Shown here one piece after another: positions 1-5,885 of a stretch of 7,221 bases of DNA. Each line of letters starts with the position of its first letter. Position 1 is the stretch's first letter. Location of the stretch: NCBI GenBank assembly GCA_946480705.1, contig CAMLLF010000192.1:1-7221 (forward strand). The letters run 5' to 3'. Both the position numbers and the translations under genes were made by a program. A model generated the notes under the pieces. That model was not told where the DNA came from. It made no database searches and saw only the letters and a program-made list of their open reading frames with translations. The stretch is from an uncultured Lysobacteraceae bacterium (GTDB lineage: Bacteria; Pseudomonadota; Gammaproteobacteria; Xanthomonadales; Rhodanobacteraceae).

Positions 1-123
1 GTGGTGATCGTGCTGCGCTACTGGGAGGGGCTCACCGAGAGCGAGACCGCCGAGTGGGCCACGCTGCTCGGCGCCCCGGGCCCCGACGCCCAGCCCTCGC
101 GCACCCGCCGGCGCCAGGCCGGA
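1..123 (+). other. Foreign-looking segment fused in frame to accC (sigma-70 region 4-like)
   Basis: This segment is open in the accC frame but is not biotin carboxylase sequence. Its first 18 residues, [18 protein letters not shown], resemble the start of sigma region 4 in actinobacterial SigE-family ECF sigma factors (recognised from memory, no search run). After that the similarity fades, and residues 19-41 are rich in Ala, Pro, Gly and Arg with no conserved helix-turn-helix ending. By my count GC is 70% in bases 1-60 and 87% in 61-120, then falls to 58% in 121-180, where true accC begins. In biotin carboxylase this position should hold the ATP-grasp glycine-rich loop region. The likeliest explanation is a chimeric contig end; a real rearrangement is less likely. 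The sigma assignment rests on a short match. Confidence 0.5.
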
Positions 124-933
124 TCGGAAGCCAAGGCGGCGTTCGGCAACGACATGGTGTACATGGAGAAGTTCCTCGAGAACCCACGCCACGTCGAGAT
201 CCAGGTGCTCGCCGACGGCCAGGGCAACGCGATCCATCTCGGCGAGCGCGACTGCTCGATGCAGCGCCGCCACCAGAAGGTCGTCGAGGAAGCGCCCGCG
301 CCGGGCATCAGCGCCGAACAGCGCGCCGAGATCGGCAAGGTCTGCGTCGAAGCCTGCCTGCGCATCGGCTATCGCGGCGCCGGCACGTTCGAGTTTCTCT
401 ACGAGAACGGCCGTTTTTATTTCATCGAGATGAACACGCGCATCCAGGTCGAGCATCCCGTGACCGAACTCGTCACCGGCATCGACCTCGTACGCGAGCA
501 GCTGCTGATCGCCGCCGGCGAGAAGCTGTCGATCCGCCAGGAAGACATCGTGCTGACCGGCCACTCGATCGAGTGCCGCATCAATGCCGAGGACCCCGAC
601 AATTTCATGCCGTCGCCGGGCACGGTGAAGCGCTTTCTCGGTGCCGGCGGCCCCGGCGTGCGTCTCGACACGCATGTCTACGACGGCTACCGCATTCCGC
701 CGAACTACGATTCGATGATCGGAAAGCTCATCGTGCATGGCCGCGACCGCGCGACGGCGATCGCGCGCATGCGGCTCGCGCTCGCGGAAATGGTCATCGA
801 CGGCGTCAAGACGAATATCCCGCTGCAGCAGCGCATCATGAACGACGTGGGTTTCCAGGCCGGCGGCCAGAACATCCACTACCTCGAAAAGCGCATCGCG
901 GAACAGAAGGAAAAAGGCATTGCACTGGGCTGA
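124..933 (+). CDS. accC: Acetyl-CoA carboxylase, biotin carboxylase subunit (C-terminal part, 5' truncated)
   Basis: AccC carboxylates biotin on the carrier protein AccB, using ATP and bicarbonate, in the cytoplasmic acetyl-CoA carboxylase complex that makes malonyl-CoA for fatty-acid synthesis. The 269 residues match E. coli AccC without gaps from about residue 187 to the C-terminus. In the frame counted from base 1, the offset to E. coli numbering is a constant 145. Visible key residues are the HVEIQ histidine (H209), the lysine of RRHQKVVEE (K238), the metal-binding glutamates E276 and E288 (GTFEF and FIEMN), N290, R292 and the R338 of ECRINAEDP. The biotin carboxylase C-terminal domain (GTVKRF to NIHYLEK) is complete. 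The N-terminal domain and most of the ATP-grasp glycine loop, with K116 and K159, are absent because the homology stops at base 124. The gene ends with TGA inside the start of the next gene, which suggests coupled translation. accB is expected upstream, outside the window. Confidence 0.95.
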   Translation, partial: SEAKAAFGNDMVYMEKFLENPRHVEIQVLADGQGNAIHLGERDCSMQRRHQKVVEEAPAPGISAEQRAEIGKVCVEACLRIGYRGAGTFEFLYENGRFYFIEMNTRIQVEHPVTELVTGIDLVREQLLIAAGEKLSIRQEDIVLTGHSIECRINAEDPDNFMPSPGTVKRFLGAGGPGVRLDTHVYDGYRIPPNYDSMIGKLIVHGRDRATAIARMRLALAEMVIDGVKTNIPLQQRIMNDVGFQAGGQNIHYLEKRIAEQKEKGIALG

Positions 934-1336
934 AGCCATACGCACGGGCGTCGCGCTGACGCTGACCGCCGCCCTGCTCGGCGGCTGCGCGTCGCCTGAT
1001 GCGCGCCGCGAATCGCAGGCCGAACCGGTCAAGGCGGCGACCACGCTCGCCGCACCGCCGGCCGCGATCGCCGCGACCGAGCTCCCGGCCGATTCGCTGC
1101 TGATCGTCGTCACGGCGCGCAACGCCTACACGGTGCAGGATGCGACGGCGAGCTGCGAAGGACTGCCGGCGCTGCTCGAGCCCTACCGCGAACGCAATCT
1201 CGTCGTCGCCGGCAGCGACGGATTCGCGCTGACCATCGCCGACGCGCTGTGCGTCGCGACGATCGCCAAGCAACGCGGCGGCAAGGCCTGGATGACCCAT
1301 CCCGACGGCCTGCGCAGCATCGACATTCAGAACTGA
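920..1336 (+). CDS. Small putative lipoprotein, unrecognised
   Basis: I do not recognise this 138-residue protein. It begins at TTG (920), overlaps the end of accC by 14 bases, and has AAGGA at 907-911, eight bases upstream. No ATG or GTG precedes the signal sequence in this frame. Residues 1-22 form a lipoprotein signal peptide: one Arg, then a hydrophobic stretch ([13 protein letters not shown]) ending in the lipobox LGGC with Cys23. Residue +2 is Ala, not Asp, so outer-membrane sorting by Lol is expected. Residues 26-58 are a low-complexity Ala/Pro/Glu linker. A compact domain follows (about 59-138), apparently strand-helix-strand-helix, with Cys79 and Cys111 the only cysteines of the mature part besides Cys23. 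They could form a periplasmic disulfide. It lies 10 bases before prmA, so it is probably co-transcribed with accC and prmA. The lipobox, ribosome site and ordinary codon use support a real gene; the function is unknown. Confidence 0.75.
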   Translation: MHWAEAIRTGVALTLTAALLGGCASPDARRESQAEPVKAATTLAAPPAAIAATELPADSLLIVVTARNAYTVQDATASCEGLPALLEPYRERNLVVAGSDGFALTIADALCVATIAKQRGGKAWMTHPDGLRSIDIQN

Positions 1337-1346
1337 CGGCGGTCGC

Positions 1347-2231
1347 ATGGCCTGGATAGAACTCTCGCTGACGATCCACTCCGACCAGCAGGAACGCATC
1401 GAACTCGCGCTGGAGGATCTCGGCGCGCTGTCGGTGACGCTGCTCGACGCGGAGGATCATCCGATCTTCGAGCCCGCACCCGGCGAGACGCCGGTGTGGC
1501 CGACGATCAAGCTCGCCGCGCTGTTCGACATTGCGGTCGACCGGCCGGGTCTCGTACACGCGCTGACCGATCTCGTGCCGGACATCGCGCCCGACCAGCT
1601 GCAGTTCCGCGACGTCGAGGACGCCGACTGGGTCCGCGCCTGGATGGACACGTTCCAGCCGATGCAATTCGGCCGCCGGCTCTGGATCTATCCGTGGAAC
1701 GTCGAGCCGCCGCAGGACGACGACGCGATCGTCGTGCGGCTCGACCCGGGCCTCGCCTTCGGAACGGGCACGCACCCGACGACGGCGCTGTGCCTCGACT
1801 GGCTCGACGGACTGCCGCTCGCCGGCAAGACCGTGCTCGACTACGGCTGCGGTTCCGGCGTGCTCGCGATCGCGGCGCTCAAGCTCGGTGCCGCGCGCGT
1901 GATCGGCGTCGATCTCGACCCGCAGGCGCTCGAAGCCAGCCGCGACAATGCGGCGCGCAACGGCGTCGCCGAAGGGCTGGCGCTGCTGCTGCCGCAGGAT
2001 TACGTCACCGAACCGCAGGACGTGCTCGTCGCGAACATTCTTGCCGGCCCGCTGGCCGAACTCGCGCCGCTGTTCGCGCAGGCCTGCAAGCCCGGCGGGC
2101 CGTTCGCGCTGTCGGGCATCCTCGCCGGCCAGCACGAGGACCTGCTGACGCGCTACAGCGAGTGGTTCGACGAACTCGCGGTCGCGCAGCGCGAAGACTG
2201 GATACGCATCAGCGGCCGGCGCCGGCACTGA
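1347..2231 (+). CDS. prmA: Ribosomal protein L11 methyltransferase
   Basis: PrmA uses S-adenosylmethionine to trimethylate amino groups of ribosomal protein L11 (the N-terminus and lysines) in the cytoplasm. The 294-residue product matches the usual length (E. coli 293). The N-terminal L11-recognition domain starts MAWIELSLTI and runs to about residue 90. The linker includes DADWVRAWMDTFQP. The class I methyltransferase domain begins near RLDPGLAFGTGTHPTT (131-146), the family signature. The SAM loop is VLDYGCGSGVLAIAALKLGA (163-182), followed by the acidic GVDLDPQAL (187-195). The NILAGPL motif (230-236) replaces the NPPY of other amino methyltransferases, and SGIL lies at 256-259. ATG at 1347 aligns with the family N-terminus, although the ribosome site (ACGGCGG) is weak. 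It sits 10 bases after the lipoprotein gene. accC-prmA adjacency is known in other gammaproteobacteria. Confidence 0.96.
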   Translation: MAWIELSLTIHSDQQERIELALEDLGALSVTLLDAEDHPIFEPAPGETPVWPTIKLAALFDIAVDRPGLVHALTDLVPDIAPDQLQFRDVEDADWVRAWMDTFQPMQFGRRLWIYPWNVEPPQDDDAIVVRLDPGLAFGTGTHPTTALCLDWLDGLPLAGKTVLDYGCGSGVLAIAALKLGAARVIGVDLDPQALEASRDNAARNGVAEGLALLLPQDYVTEPQDVLVANILAGPLAELAPLFAQACKPGGPFALSGILAGQHEDLLTRYSEWFDELAVAQREDWIRISGRRRH

Positions 2232-2330
2232 GGCGCACCGCACGAGCGGCAACCGCAACGACTGCTTGAATCCGCGGTCGCGCAGCGCTCCAATGCACCC
2301 GCTCCCGCCGACTCTCCCGCAGCGCACCAC

Positions 2331-3122
2331 ATGTATACGCAATGTCCCGAATGCGCGACCGTCTACAGTGCCGACGCGGCGACGATCGCGCGTGGACACG
2401 GCATGGTGCGCTGCAGTCATTGCGACGCGCTGTTCGACGCGCTGCGGACGCTGGCCGACCAGCTGCCGCCCGAACCGTTCGAACGTCTGGACGTCCATAC
2501 ACCCGATCCCGACCCGCCTCGCCTGGGCGTGCCGGTGTACCGGCCCAACGCGCAGGCCGTCACGTTCACGTTCGATCCCGACGACAAGCCCCGCGCGCGC
2601 GAATCCCGCCGCCATGCGACACCGGCCTTCGCGCGTCACGCGCGCAGCGCGGGCGGACGACGCTGGCCCTGGATCGCGGGCACGCTGCTGCTGTCGCTGA
2701 CGCTGGCCGGGCAGATCGGATACGCCGAGCGCGACCAGCTGCTCAACAGCGATCTCGCACGGCCGTGGCTCGATCGCGGCTGCGCCGTACTCGCCTGCGA
2801 GCTGCCGCTGCGGCACGCGACGCAGCAGCTCGAGCTGCTGTCGCGGGACATTCGTCCGCATCCCTCGGTGTCAGGTGCGCTGATCGTGTCGGCAACGGTG
2901 CGCAACGCCGCCGAGTTCGCGCAGGCCTTTCCGGTCGTCGAGATCACGCTGTCGGATCTGGACGAGAATCGCGTCGCGATGCGCCGCTTCCAGCCGCGCG
3001 ATTATCTCGGCGACACGCGTGCGATCGAACGCGGCCTTGCGGCCGGCGCAAGCACCGCGCTGGTGTTCGAAGTGCGCGATCCGGGCCGCAATGCGGTCGC
3101 GTTCGAGTTCAAGTTCCTTTGA
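2331..3122 (+). CDS. Zinc-ribbon and DUF3426 domain inner-membrane protein
   Basis: The 263-residue protein starts MYTQCPECATVY, the typical beginning of this family, so the start is secure despite no clear Shine-Dalgarno. Residues 1-36 are an MJ0042-type zinc ribbon with two CxxC pairs (C5/C8 and C28/C31). A proline- and arginine-rich cytoplasmic linker runs to about 111. One transmembrane helix lies at about 112-131 (WPWIAGTLLLSLTLAGQIGY). The C-terminal DUF3426 domain (about 135-263) would be periplasmic and has cysteines C151 and C156, which could pair as a disulfide. Its function is not established. A cytoplasmic metal knuckle tethered to an extracytoplasmic domain suggests sensing or scaffolding, but that is inference. 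A 99-bp spacer separates it from prmA; I see no convincing promoter or gene there. The prmA-DUF3426-fis neighbourhood is shared with pseudomonads. Confidence 0.9.
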   Translation: MYTQCPECATVYSADAATIARGHGMVRCSHCDALFDALRTLADQLPPEPFERLDVHTPDPDPPRLGVPVYRPNAQAVTFTFDPDDKPRARESRRHATPAFARHARSAGGRRWPWIAGTLLLSLTLAGQIGYAERDQLLNSDLARPWLDRGCAVLACELPLRHATQQLELLSRDIRPHPSVSGALIVSATVRNAAEFAQAFPVVEITLSDLDENRVAMRRFQPRDYLGDTRAIERGLAAGASTALVFEVRDPGRNAVAFEFKFL

Positions 3123-3188
3123 ACGAAACGAACGCAGCGGCGCGACCATGACCGCTGGGAGAAGTTCACGTATTGCGACACTTGGCAC

Positions 3189-3217
3189 TTACCAACGCGC
3201 GTTCGGCGCGCTAACAT
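3189..3217 (+). promoter_or_regulatory. Candidate sigma-70 promoter for fis, with inverted repeat in the spacer
   Basis: TTACCA (3189-3194, 4/6 match to the -35 consensus) and TAACAT (3212-3217, 4/6 match to the -10) are 17 bases apart, 32 bases before the fis ATG. The spacer holds a perfect inverted repeat, GCGCG-TTCGG-CGCGC (3197-3211), which could be an operator or only reflect GC richness. The sequence after the -10, CTCCGCCCC, is a GC-rich discriminator of the kind found at growth-rate and stringently controlled promoters such as E. coli fis. The promoter is inferred from motifs alone. Confidence 0.35.
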
Positions 3218-3249
3218 CTCCGCCCCGTCGGCACTCGCATCCGGCGGTC

Positions 3250-3561
3250 ATGGAAGAACAGACCAGGTTGCTCGCTGCCGTGAATGCCGTCTCCGTACTT
3301 CGCCCCGAACAAGGGCTCGACGCCGCTGCCTCTCAACCCGCGTTGCGCGAGTGCGTGGCGCGTGCCGTGCGTCGTTATCTCATCGATCTCGATACCCAGC
3401 AGGCCGAGGGCCTGTTCGATTTCGTCATGCAGGAAGTCGAAGCGCCGATGCTGCACGAAGTCATGTCATGGTACGGCGGCAATCAGAGCAAGGCCGCGCT
3501 CGCGCTTGGCATCAATCGTGCCACGCTGCGCAAGAAACTCTCGCAGCACGGCCTGCTGTAG
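3250..3561 (+). CDS. fis: Nucleoid-associated DNA-binding protein Fis
   Basis: Fis is a homodimeric DNA-bending protein that shapes the nucleoid and regulates rRNA, tRNA and growth-linked genes. From the ATG at 3250 the product is 103 residues (E. coli Fis has 98). Residues 1-30 are the variable N-terminal arm. LRECVARAVRRYL (32-44) matches the first dimerisation helix, and GLFDFVMQEVEAPMLHEVMSW (54-74) the second. The C-terminal helix-turn-helix is nearly canonical: GNQSKAALALGINRATLRKK (77-96), with the DNA-contacting N, R and K residues kept. The frame stays open upstream to 3019, but that region overlaps the DUF3426 gene and lacks Fis similarity, so ATG 3250 is preferred; its ribosome site (GGCGG) is weak. 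In E. coli fis follows dusB and in pseudomonads dusB also lies just upstream; here no dusB is present. purH follows after 98 bases. Confidence 0.93.
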   Translation: MEEQTRLLAAVNAVSVLRPEQGLDAAASQPALRECVARAVRRYLIDLDTQQAEGLFDFVMQEVEAPMLHEVMSWYGGNQSKAALALGINRATLRKKLSQHGLL

Positions 3562-3563
3562 TC

Positions 3564-3592
3564 CTCGCGCGCGTCATGCGCGAGACGCATGA
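3564..3592 (+). other. Two mutually exclusive 7-bp hairpins between fis and purH
   Basis: Three bases after the fis stop codon, CTCGCGC (3564-3570) can pair with GCGCGAG (3578-3584) around a 7-base loop. Alternatively TCATGCG (3574-3580) can pair with CGCATGA (3586-3592) around a 5-base loop. The two share bases 3578-3580 and interleave, so only one can form at a time. No T-run follows, so neither is a classic intrinsic terminator. They may protect the fis mRNA 3' end or mark a regulatory site before the purH promoter. Confidence 0.3.
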
Positions 3593-3621
3593 ATCGCGCC
3601 GCGCCGGCGGCGCACGCGGGC

Positions 3622-3627
3622 TATAAT
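3622..3627 (+). promoter_or_regulatory. Consensus -10 box upstream of purH
   Basis: TATAAT is a perfect -10 hexamer 32 bases before the purH ATG, which would place the transcript start near 3634. At the expected -35 position (about 3598-3605) the sequence is pure GC-rich and has no TTGACA-like match. The promoter may depend on an activator or be weak. It suggests purH can be transcribed independently of fis. Confidence 0.45.
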
Positions 3628-3659
3628 CCGCGGCCTTCTTTCGCTACCGGCGATTCCTC

Positions 3660-5237
3660 ATGTTCGACGCCACGCTAGTGCCGGTCCGCCGCGCACTCAT
3701 CAGCGTTTCCGACAAGACCGGCCTGCTCGATCTCGCACGCGGCCTCGATGCGCTCGGCGTGAGCCTTCTGTCCACCGGCGGAACCGCGCGGACACTGCGC
3801 GACGCCGGCCTGCCCGTCACGGACGTCAGCAACGTGACCGGCTTTCCCGAAATCATGGACGGCCGCGTCAAGACGCTGCATCCGAAGATCCACGGCGGCC
3901 TGCTCGGCCGGCGCGGCATCGACGACGCGGTCATGGCGCAGCACGGCATCAGCCCGATCGACCTGCTTGTCGTGAACCTGTATCCGTTCGAACAGGCGAC
4001 CGCGCGTCCCGACTGCAGTCTCGACGAGGCGATCGAGAACATCGACATCGGCGGCCCGGCCATGCTGCGTGCCGCCGCAAAGAATCACGAACACGTCGTC
4101 GTCGTCACCGATCCGGCCGACTACGCCGAACTGCTGCAGGCGCTGCATGCGACGCAGGGCACGACGATCGACCTGCGCCGGCGCCTGGCGGCGAAGACCT
4201 ACGCGCACACCGCGCGCTACGACGGCCTGATCGCGAACTGGCTCGGCGTCCGCACCGGCGAGCGCGAAGACAACTATCCGCCGAGCCTGCACCTGAGCTA
4301 CCGCCGCGCGCAGACCCTGCGCTACGGCGAGAATCCGCACCAGTCGGCCGCGCTCTATGTGGAGAGCGATCCGCCGTCGGGCATCGTCGCGACCGCGCGC
4401 GTGCTCGCCGGCAAGGAACTGTCGTTCAACAACATCGCCGACGCCGACGCCGCGCTCGAATGCGTCAAGGCGTTCGGCAGCGCGCCGGCCTGCGTCATCG
4501 TCAAGCACGCGAATCCCTGCGGCGTCGCGCTCGGCGACACACCGATGCTCGCCTACGAACGCGCCTACGCCTGCGATCCGACGTCGGCCTTCGGCGGCAT
4601 CATCGCGCTGAACCGCTCGCTCGACGTCGTCACCGCGCGCACGATTCTCGATCGCCAGTTCGTCGAAGTCGTCATCGCGCCCGAGGTCGACGAGGCGGCG
4701 CTCGCCGTCTTCGCGAAAAAGCCGAACGTGCGCATTCTCGCGACCGGCCACTGGCCCGAGCAGGCCGCGCACACGACCGATCTCAAGCGCATCGCCGGCG
4801 GCCTGCTGATGCAGGACGCCGACCGCGACACGCTGCTGCTGTCGGACCTTCAGGTCGTCACCAAGCGCGTTCCGAATGCGGAAGAGCTGCGCGACCTGCT
4901 GTTCGCCTGGCACGTCGCGATGTATGTGAAGTCCAACGCGATCGTCTACGCGAGGGGCGGCCAGACCGTCGGCATCGGCGCCGGCCAGATGAGCCGCGTG
5001 ATCAGCGCGCGCATCGCCGCGATGAAGGCCGAGGAAGCCGGCCTCGAAGTCCGCGACAGCGTGATGGCCTCGGATGCGTTCTTCCCGTTCCGCGACGGCA
5101 TCGATGCGGCGGCCAAGGCCGGCATCCGCGCCGTGATCCAGCCGGGCGGCTCGATGCGCGACGACGAAGTGATCGCCGCAGCCGACGAGAACGACATGGC
5201 CATGGTGTTCACGGGCGTGCGGCATTTCCGCCATTGA
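3660..5237 (+). CDS. purH: Bifunctional AICAR formyltransferase / IMP cyclohydrolase
   Basis: PurH carries out the last two steps of purine synthesis in the cytoplasm: formylation of AICAR with 10-formyl-tetrahydrofolate, then ring closure to IMP. The 525-residue product is close to E. coli's 529 and complete. The N-terminal cyclohydrolase (MGS-like) domain shows [10 protein letters not shown] (12-21), STGGTA (38-43), [20 protein letters not shown] (61-80) and [16 protein letters not shown] (127-142). The transformylase domain starts around LRYGENPHQ (220-228) and has KHANPCG (282-288), whose Lys-His pair corresponds to the catalytic Lys266/His267 of vertebrate ATIC. It continues with PTSAFGG (307-313), [11 protein letters not shown] (493-503) and the terminal [12 protein letters not shown] 3660 fits the family start; its ribosome site is poor. 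In pseudomonads purD follows purH; here it does not, and the gene ends next to an unusual duplicated spacer. Confidence 0.97.
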   Translation: MFDATLVPVRRALISVSDKTGLLDLARGLDALGVSLLSTGGTARTLRDAGLPVTDVSNVTGFPEIMDGRVKTLHPKIHGGLLGRRGIDDAVMAQHGISPIDLLVVNLYPFEQATARPDCSLDEAIENIDIGGPAMLRAAAKNHEHVVVVTDPADYAELLQALHATQGTTIDLRRRLAAKTYAHTARYDGLIANWLGVRTGEREDNYPPSLHLSYRRAQTLRYGENPHQSAALYVESDPPSGIVATARVLAGKELSFNNIADADAALECVKAFGSAPACVIVKHANPCGVALGDTPMLAYERAYACDPTSAFGGIIALNRSLDVVTARTILDRQFVEVVIAPEVDEAALAVFAKKPNVRILATGHWPEQAAHTTDLKRIAGGLLMQDADRDTLLLSDLQVVTKRVPNAEELRDLLFAWHVAMYVKSNAIVYARGGQTVGIGAGQMSRVISARIAAMKAEEAGLEVRDSVMASDAFFPFRDGIDAAAKAGIRAVIQPGGSMRDDEVIAAADENDMAMVFTGVRHFRH

Positions 5238-5257
5238 GGCAGGAAAGAGTTGAAGAG

Positions 5258-5303
5258 GAGTGAGAAAGGAGTCTGCCGTGACGCTTTTACTCGCTTCTCA
5301 CTC
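5258..5303. terminator. Inverted repeat after purH, possible terminator
   Basis: GAGTGAGAAAGGAGT (5258-5272) and ACTCGCTTCTCACTC (5289-5303) are inverted copies agreeing at 13 of 15 positions, with a 16-base loop ending in TTTT. The hairpin begins 20 bases after the purH stop, between convergent genes, a usual site for a terminator. No T-run follows on either strand, so Rho-independent action is doubtful. A long stem with mismatches is also typical of dispersed extragenic repeats. Confidence 0.35.
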
Positions 5304-5327
5304 TCCTCGACCGTCGCCCGACCGGAT

Positions 5328-5399
5328 CTACTCGTATAACTTGCTACAAACTTGCTATAAACCGGCGCGATTTGGCCGTCCTTCGAGCCAACCCTCGAG
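5328..5399 (-). pseudogene. Decayed duplicate of the DUF2782 gene 3' end
   Basis: Read on the minus strand, this stretch mirrors the last codons of the neighbouring DUF2782 gene. As it stands it reads [16 protein letters not shown], against KEGPVAPVYYKLYEWN in the intact gene. If one unit of the 11-bp tandem repeat is removed, the frame becomes APVYSKLYE followed by TAG, almost identical to the intact ending. Further upstream, CTCGAGG is shared with the intact gene, but one extra base breaks the frame between it and KDG. There is no start codon or signal peptide part, so this is a fragment and not a gene. The similarity at amino-acid level implies it was once coding sequence. Confidence 0.7.
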
Positions 5400-5425
5400 A
5401 AAGCCGAGACAGTACAGAGGTGACG

Positions 5426-5450
5426 CGAGTGAGCGCCGCACGCTTACTCG
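5426..5450. terminator. Strong hairpin downstream of the DUF2782 gene, candidate terminator
   Basis: CGAGTGAGCG (5426-5435) pairs with CGCTTACTCG (5441-5450) to give a 10-bp stem with a single G-T wobble and a 5-base loop, CCGCA. On the + strand TTTCTC follows, a weak T-rich tail. On the minus strand the stem begins 30 bases beyond the DUF2782 stop codon and is followed by CGTCACC. It could act in both directions between the convergent purH and DUF2782 genes. The position and stem support a terminator, but the absence of a proper T-run keeps this tentative. Confidence 0.4.
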
Positions 5451-5546
5451 TTTCTCACTCTTCGATACTCGTCACTCGCATCAATTCCACTCATACAACT
5501 TGTAATAAACCGGCGCGACCGGCCCTTCCTTCGGATTGCCCTCGAG
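5427..5546 (-). repeat. Copy B of the tandem duplication (contains the intact DUF2782 3' end)
   Basis: This is the partner of copy A. It contains the last 22 or so codons of the DUF2782 gene and the following flank. The flank is crowded with ACTC tetramers (starting at 5446, 5457, 5467, 5474 and 5489). GAGTGAG (5427-5433) and CTCACTC (5454-5460) form a further perfect 7-bp inverted repeat. Because the reading frame runs cleanly to the stop here, B is probably the original and A the decayed duplicate. Confidence 0.7.
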
Positions 5547-5885
5547 GCGGCCGTCGCCGTCGGTGTCGATGTAGGTTTGCGTGATTCCGCTCTTGCCGGT
5601 GATGCGGATCATGCTGACGCGGCCGCTGGAGCGGTATTCCTCGATCGTGTCGTCGCCTTCCTTGCGGATCGCGACATCGGGCTTGTCGGCGGTGCGTGCG
5701 TCAGCCTTGGCTTTTTCGAGATCGCTCGGGGCGGTCTTCACGCCGGGGTCGTTCATGGACGGCGGCGGTGCGTCGACGAGGTCGGCGCGCTGGACGGGTT
5801 TGTCGGCGGCCGGCCTGTCGGCCCCGGTCTGCGCCGAGGCCGCGCCGGCAATCAGAACAACGGCAAGAAACAGATTGCGCTTCAT
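5481..5885 (-). CDS. DUF2782 family secreted protein
   Basis: The 134-residue protein starts with a Sec signal peptide (MKRNLFLAVVLIAGAASA, cleavage expected after residue 18), so it is probably periplasmic. Residues 19-68 are a polar, low-complexity linker rich in Asp, Lys, Ala and Pro. The conserved DUF2782 core follows: PDVAIRKEGDDTIEEYRSSG (69-88), SMIRITGKSG, then YIDTDGDGRLEGNP (105-118) and a final aromatic segment PVYYKLYEW. The DTDGDGRLE stretch (107-115) has the spacing of an EF-hand-like calcium loop, though calcium binding is inference. GGAG stands six bases before the ATG. The function of the family is unknown; it is a recurrent neighbour of polA in pseudomonads. The gene is divergent from polA and convergent with purH, and its last codons were duplicated downstream. 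Confidence 0.9.
   Translation of the reverse strand: MKRNLFLAVVLIAGAASAQTGADRPAADKPVQRADLVDAPPPSMNDPGVKTAPSDLEKAKADARTADKPDVAIRKEGDDTIEEYRSSGRVSMIRITGKSGITQTYIDTDGDGRLEGNPKEGPVAPVYYKLYEWN

Larger units (their letters stand above)
5258..5400 (-). repeat. Degenerate copy A of an imperfect tandem duplication
   Basis: This copy corresponds to copy B at about 5427-5546, offset about 157 bases near ACTCG(C/T)TTCTCACTCT and 147-148 bases near ATAAACCGGCGCGA (5357-5370 here, 5505-5518 in B) and CCCTCGAG. It spans the 3' tail of a DUF2782-like coding end, read on the minus strand, plus its downstream flank. The 9-base change in offset is explained by an extra 11-bp unit in this copy: AACTTGCTACA (5338-5348) followed by AACTTGCTATA (5349-5359), less a 2-base indel elsewhere. 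The outer edge near GAGTGAG is approximate. Confidence 0.75.

Noticed and set aside
1110..2861. 583-codon open frame on the minus strand across the lipoprotein gene, prmA and part of the DUF3426 gene
   Set aside because: It lies antisense to three genes with clear family motifs. Its Arg/Gln/Val-rich composition is typical of a shadow frame in GC-rich DNA, and it has no recognisable domain.
3675..5234. 519-codon open frame on the minus strand antisense to nearly all of purH
   Set aside because: purH is unmistakable on the + strand. The antisense frame results from strong third-position GC bias and has no family resemblance.
5260..5505. 81-codon + strand frame in the purH/DUF2782 spacer
   Set aside because: It lies in the duplicated repeat region, lacks a good ribosome site and reads as low-complexity Ser/Arg/His sequence; the repeats explain it better.
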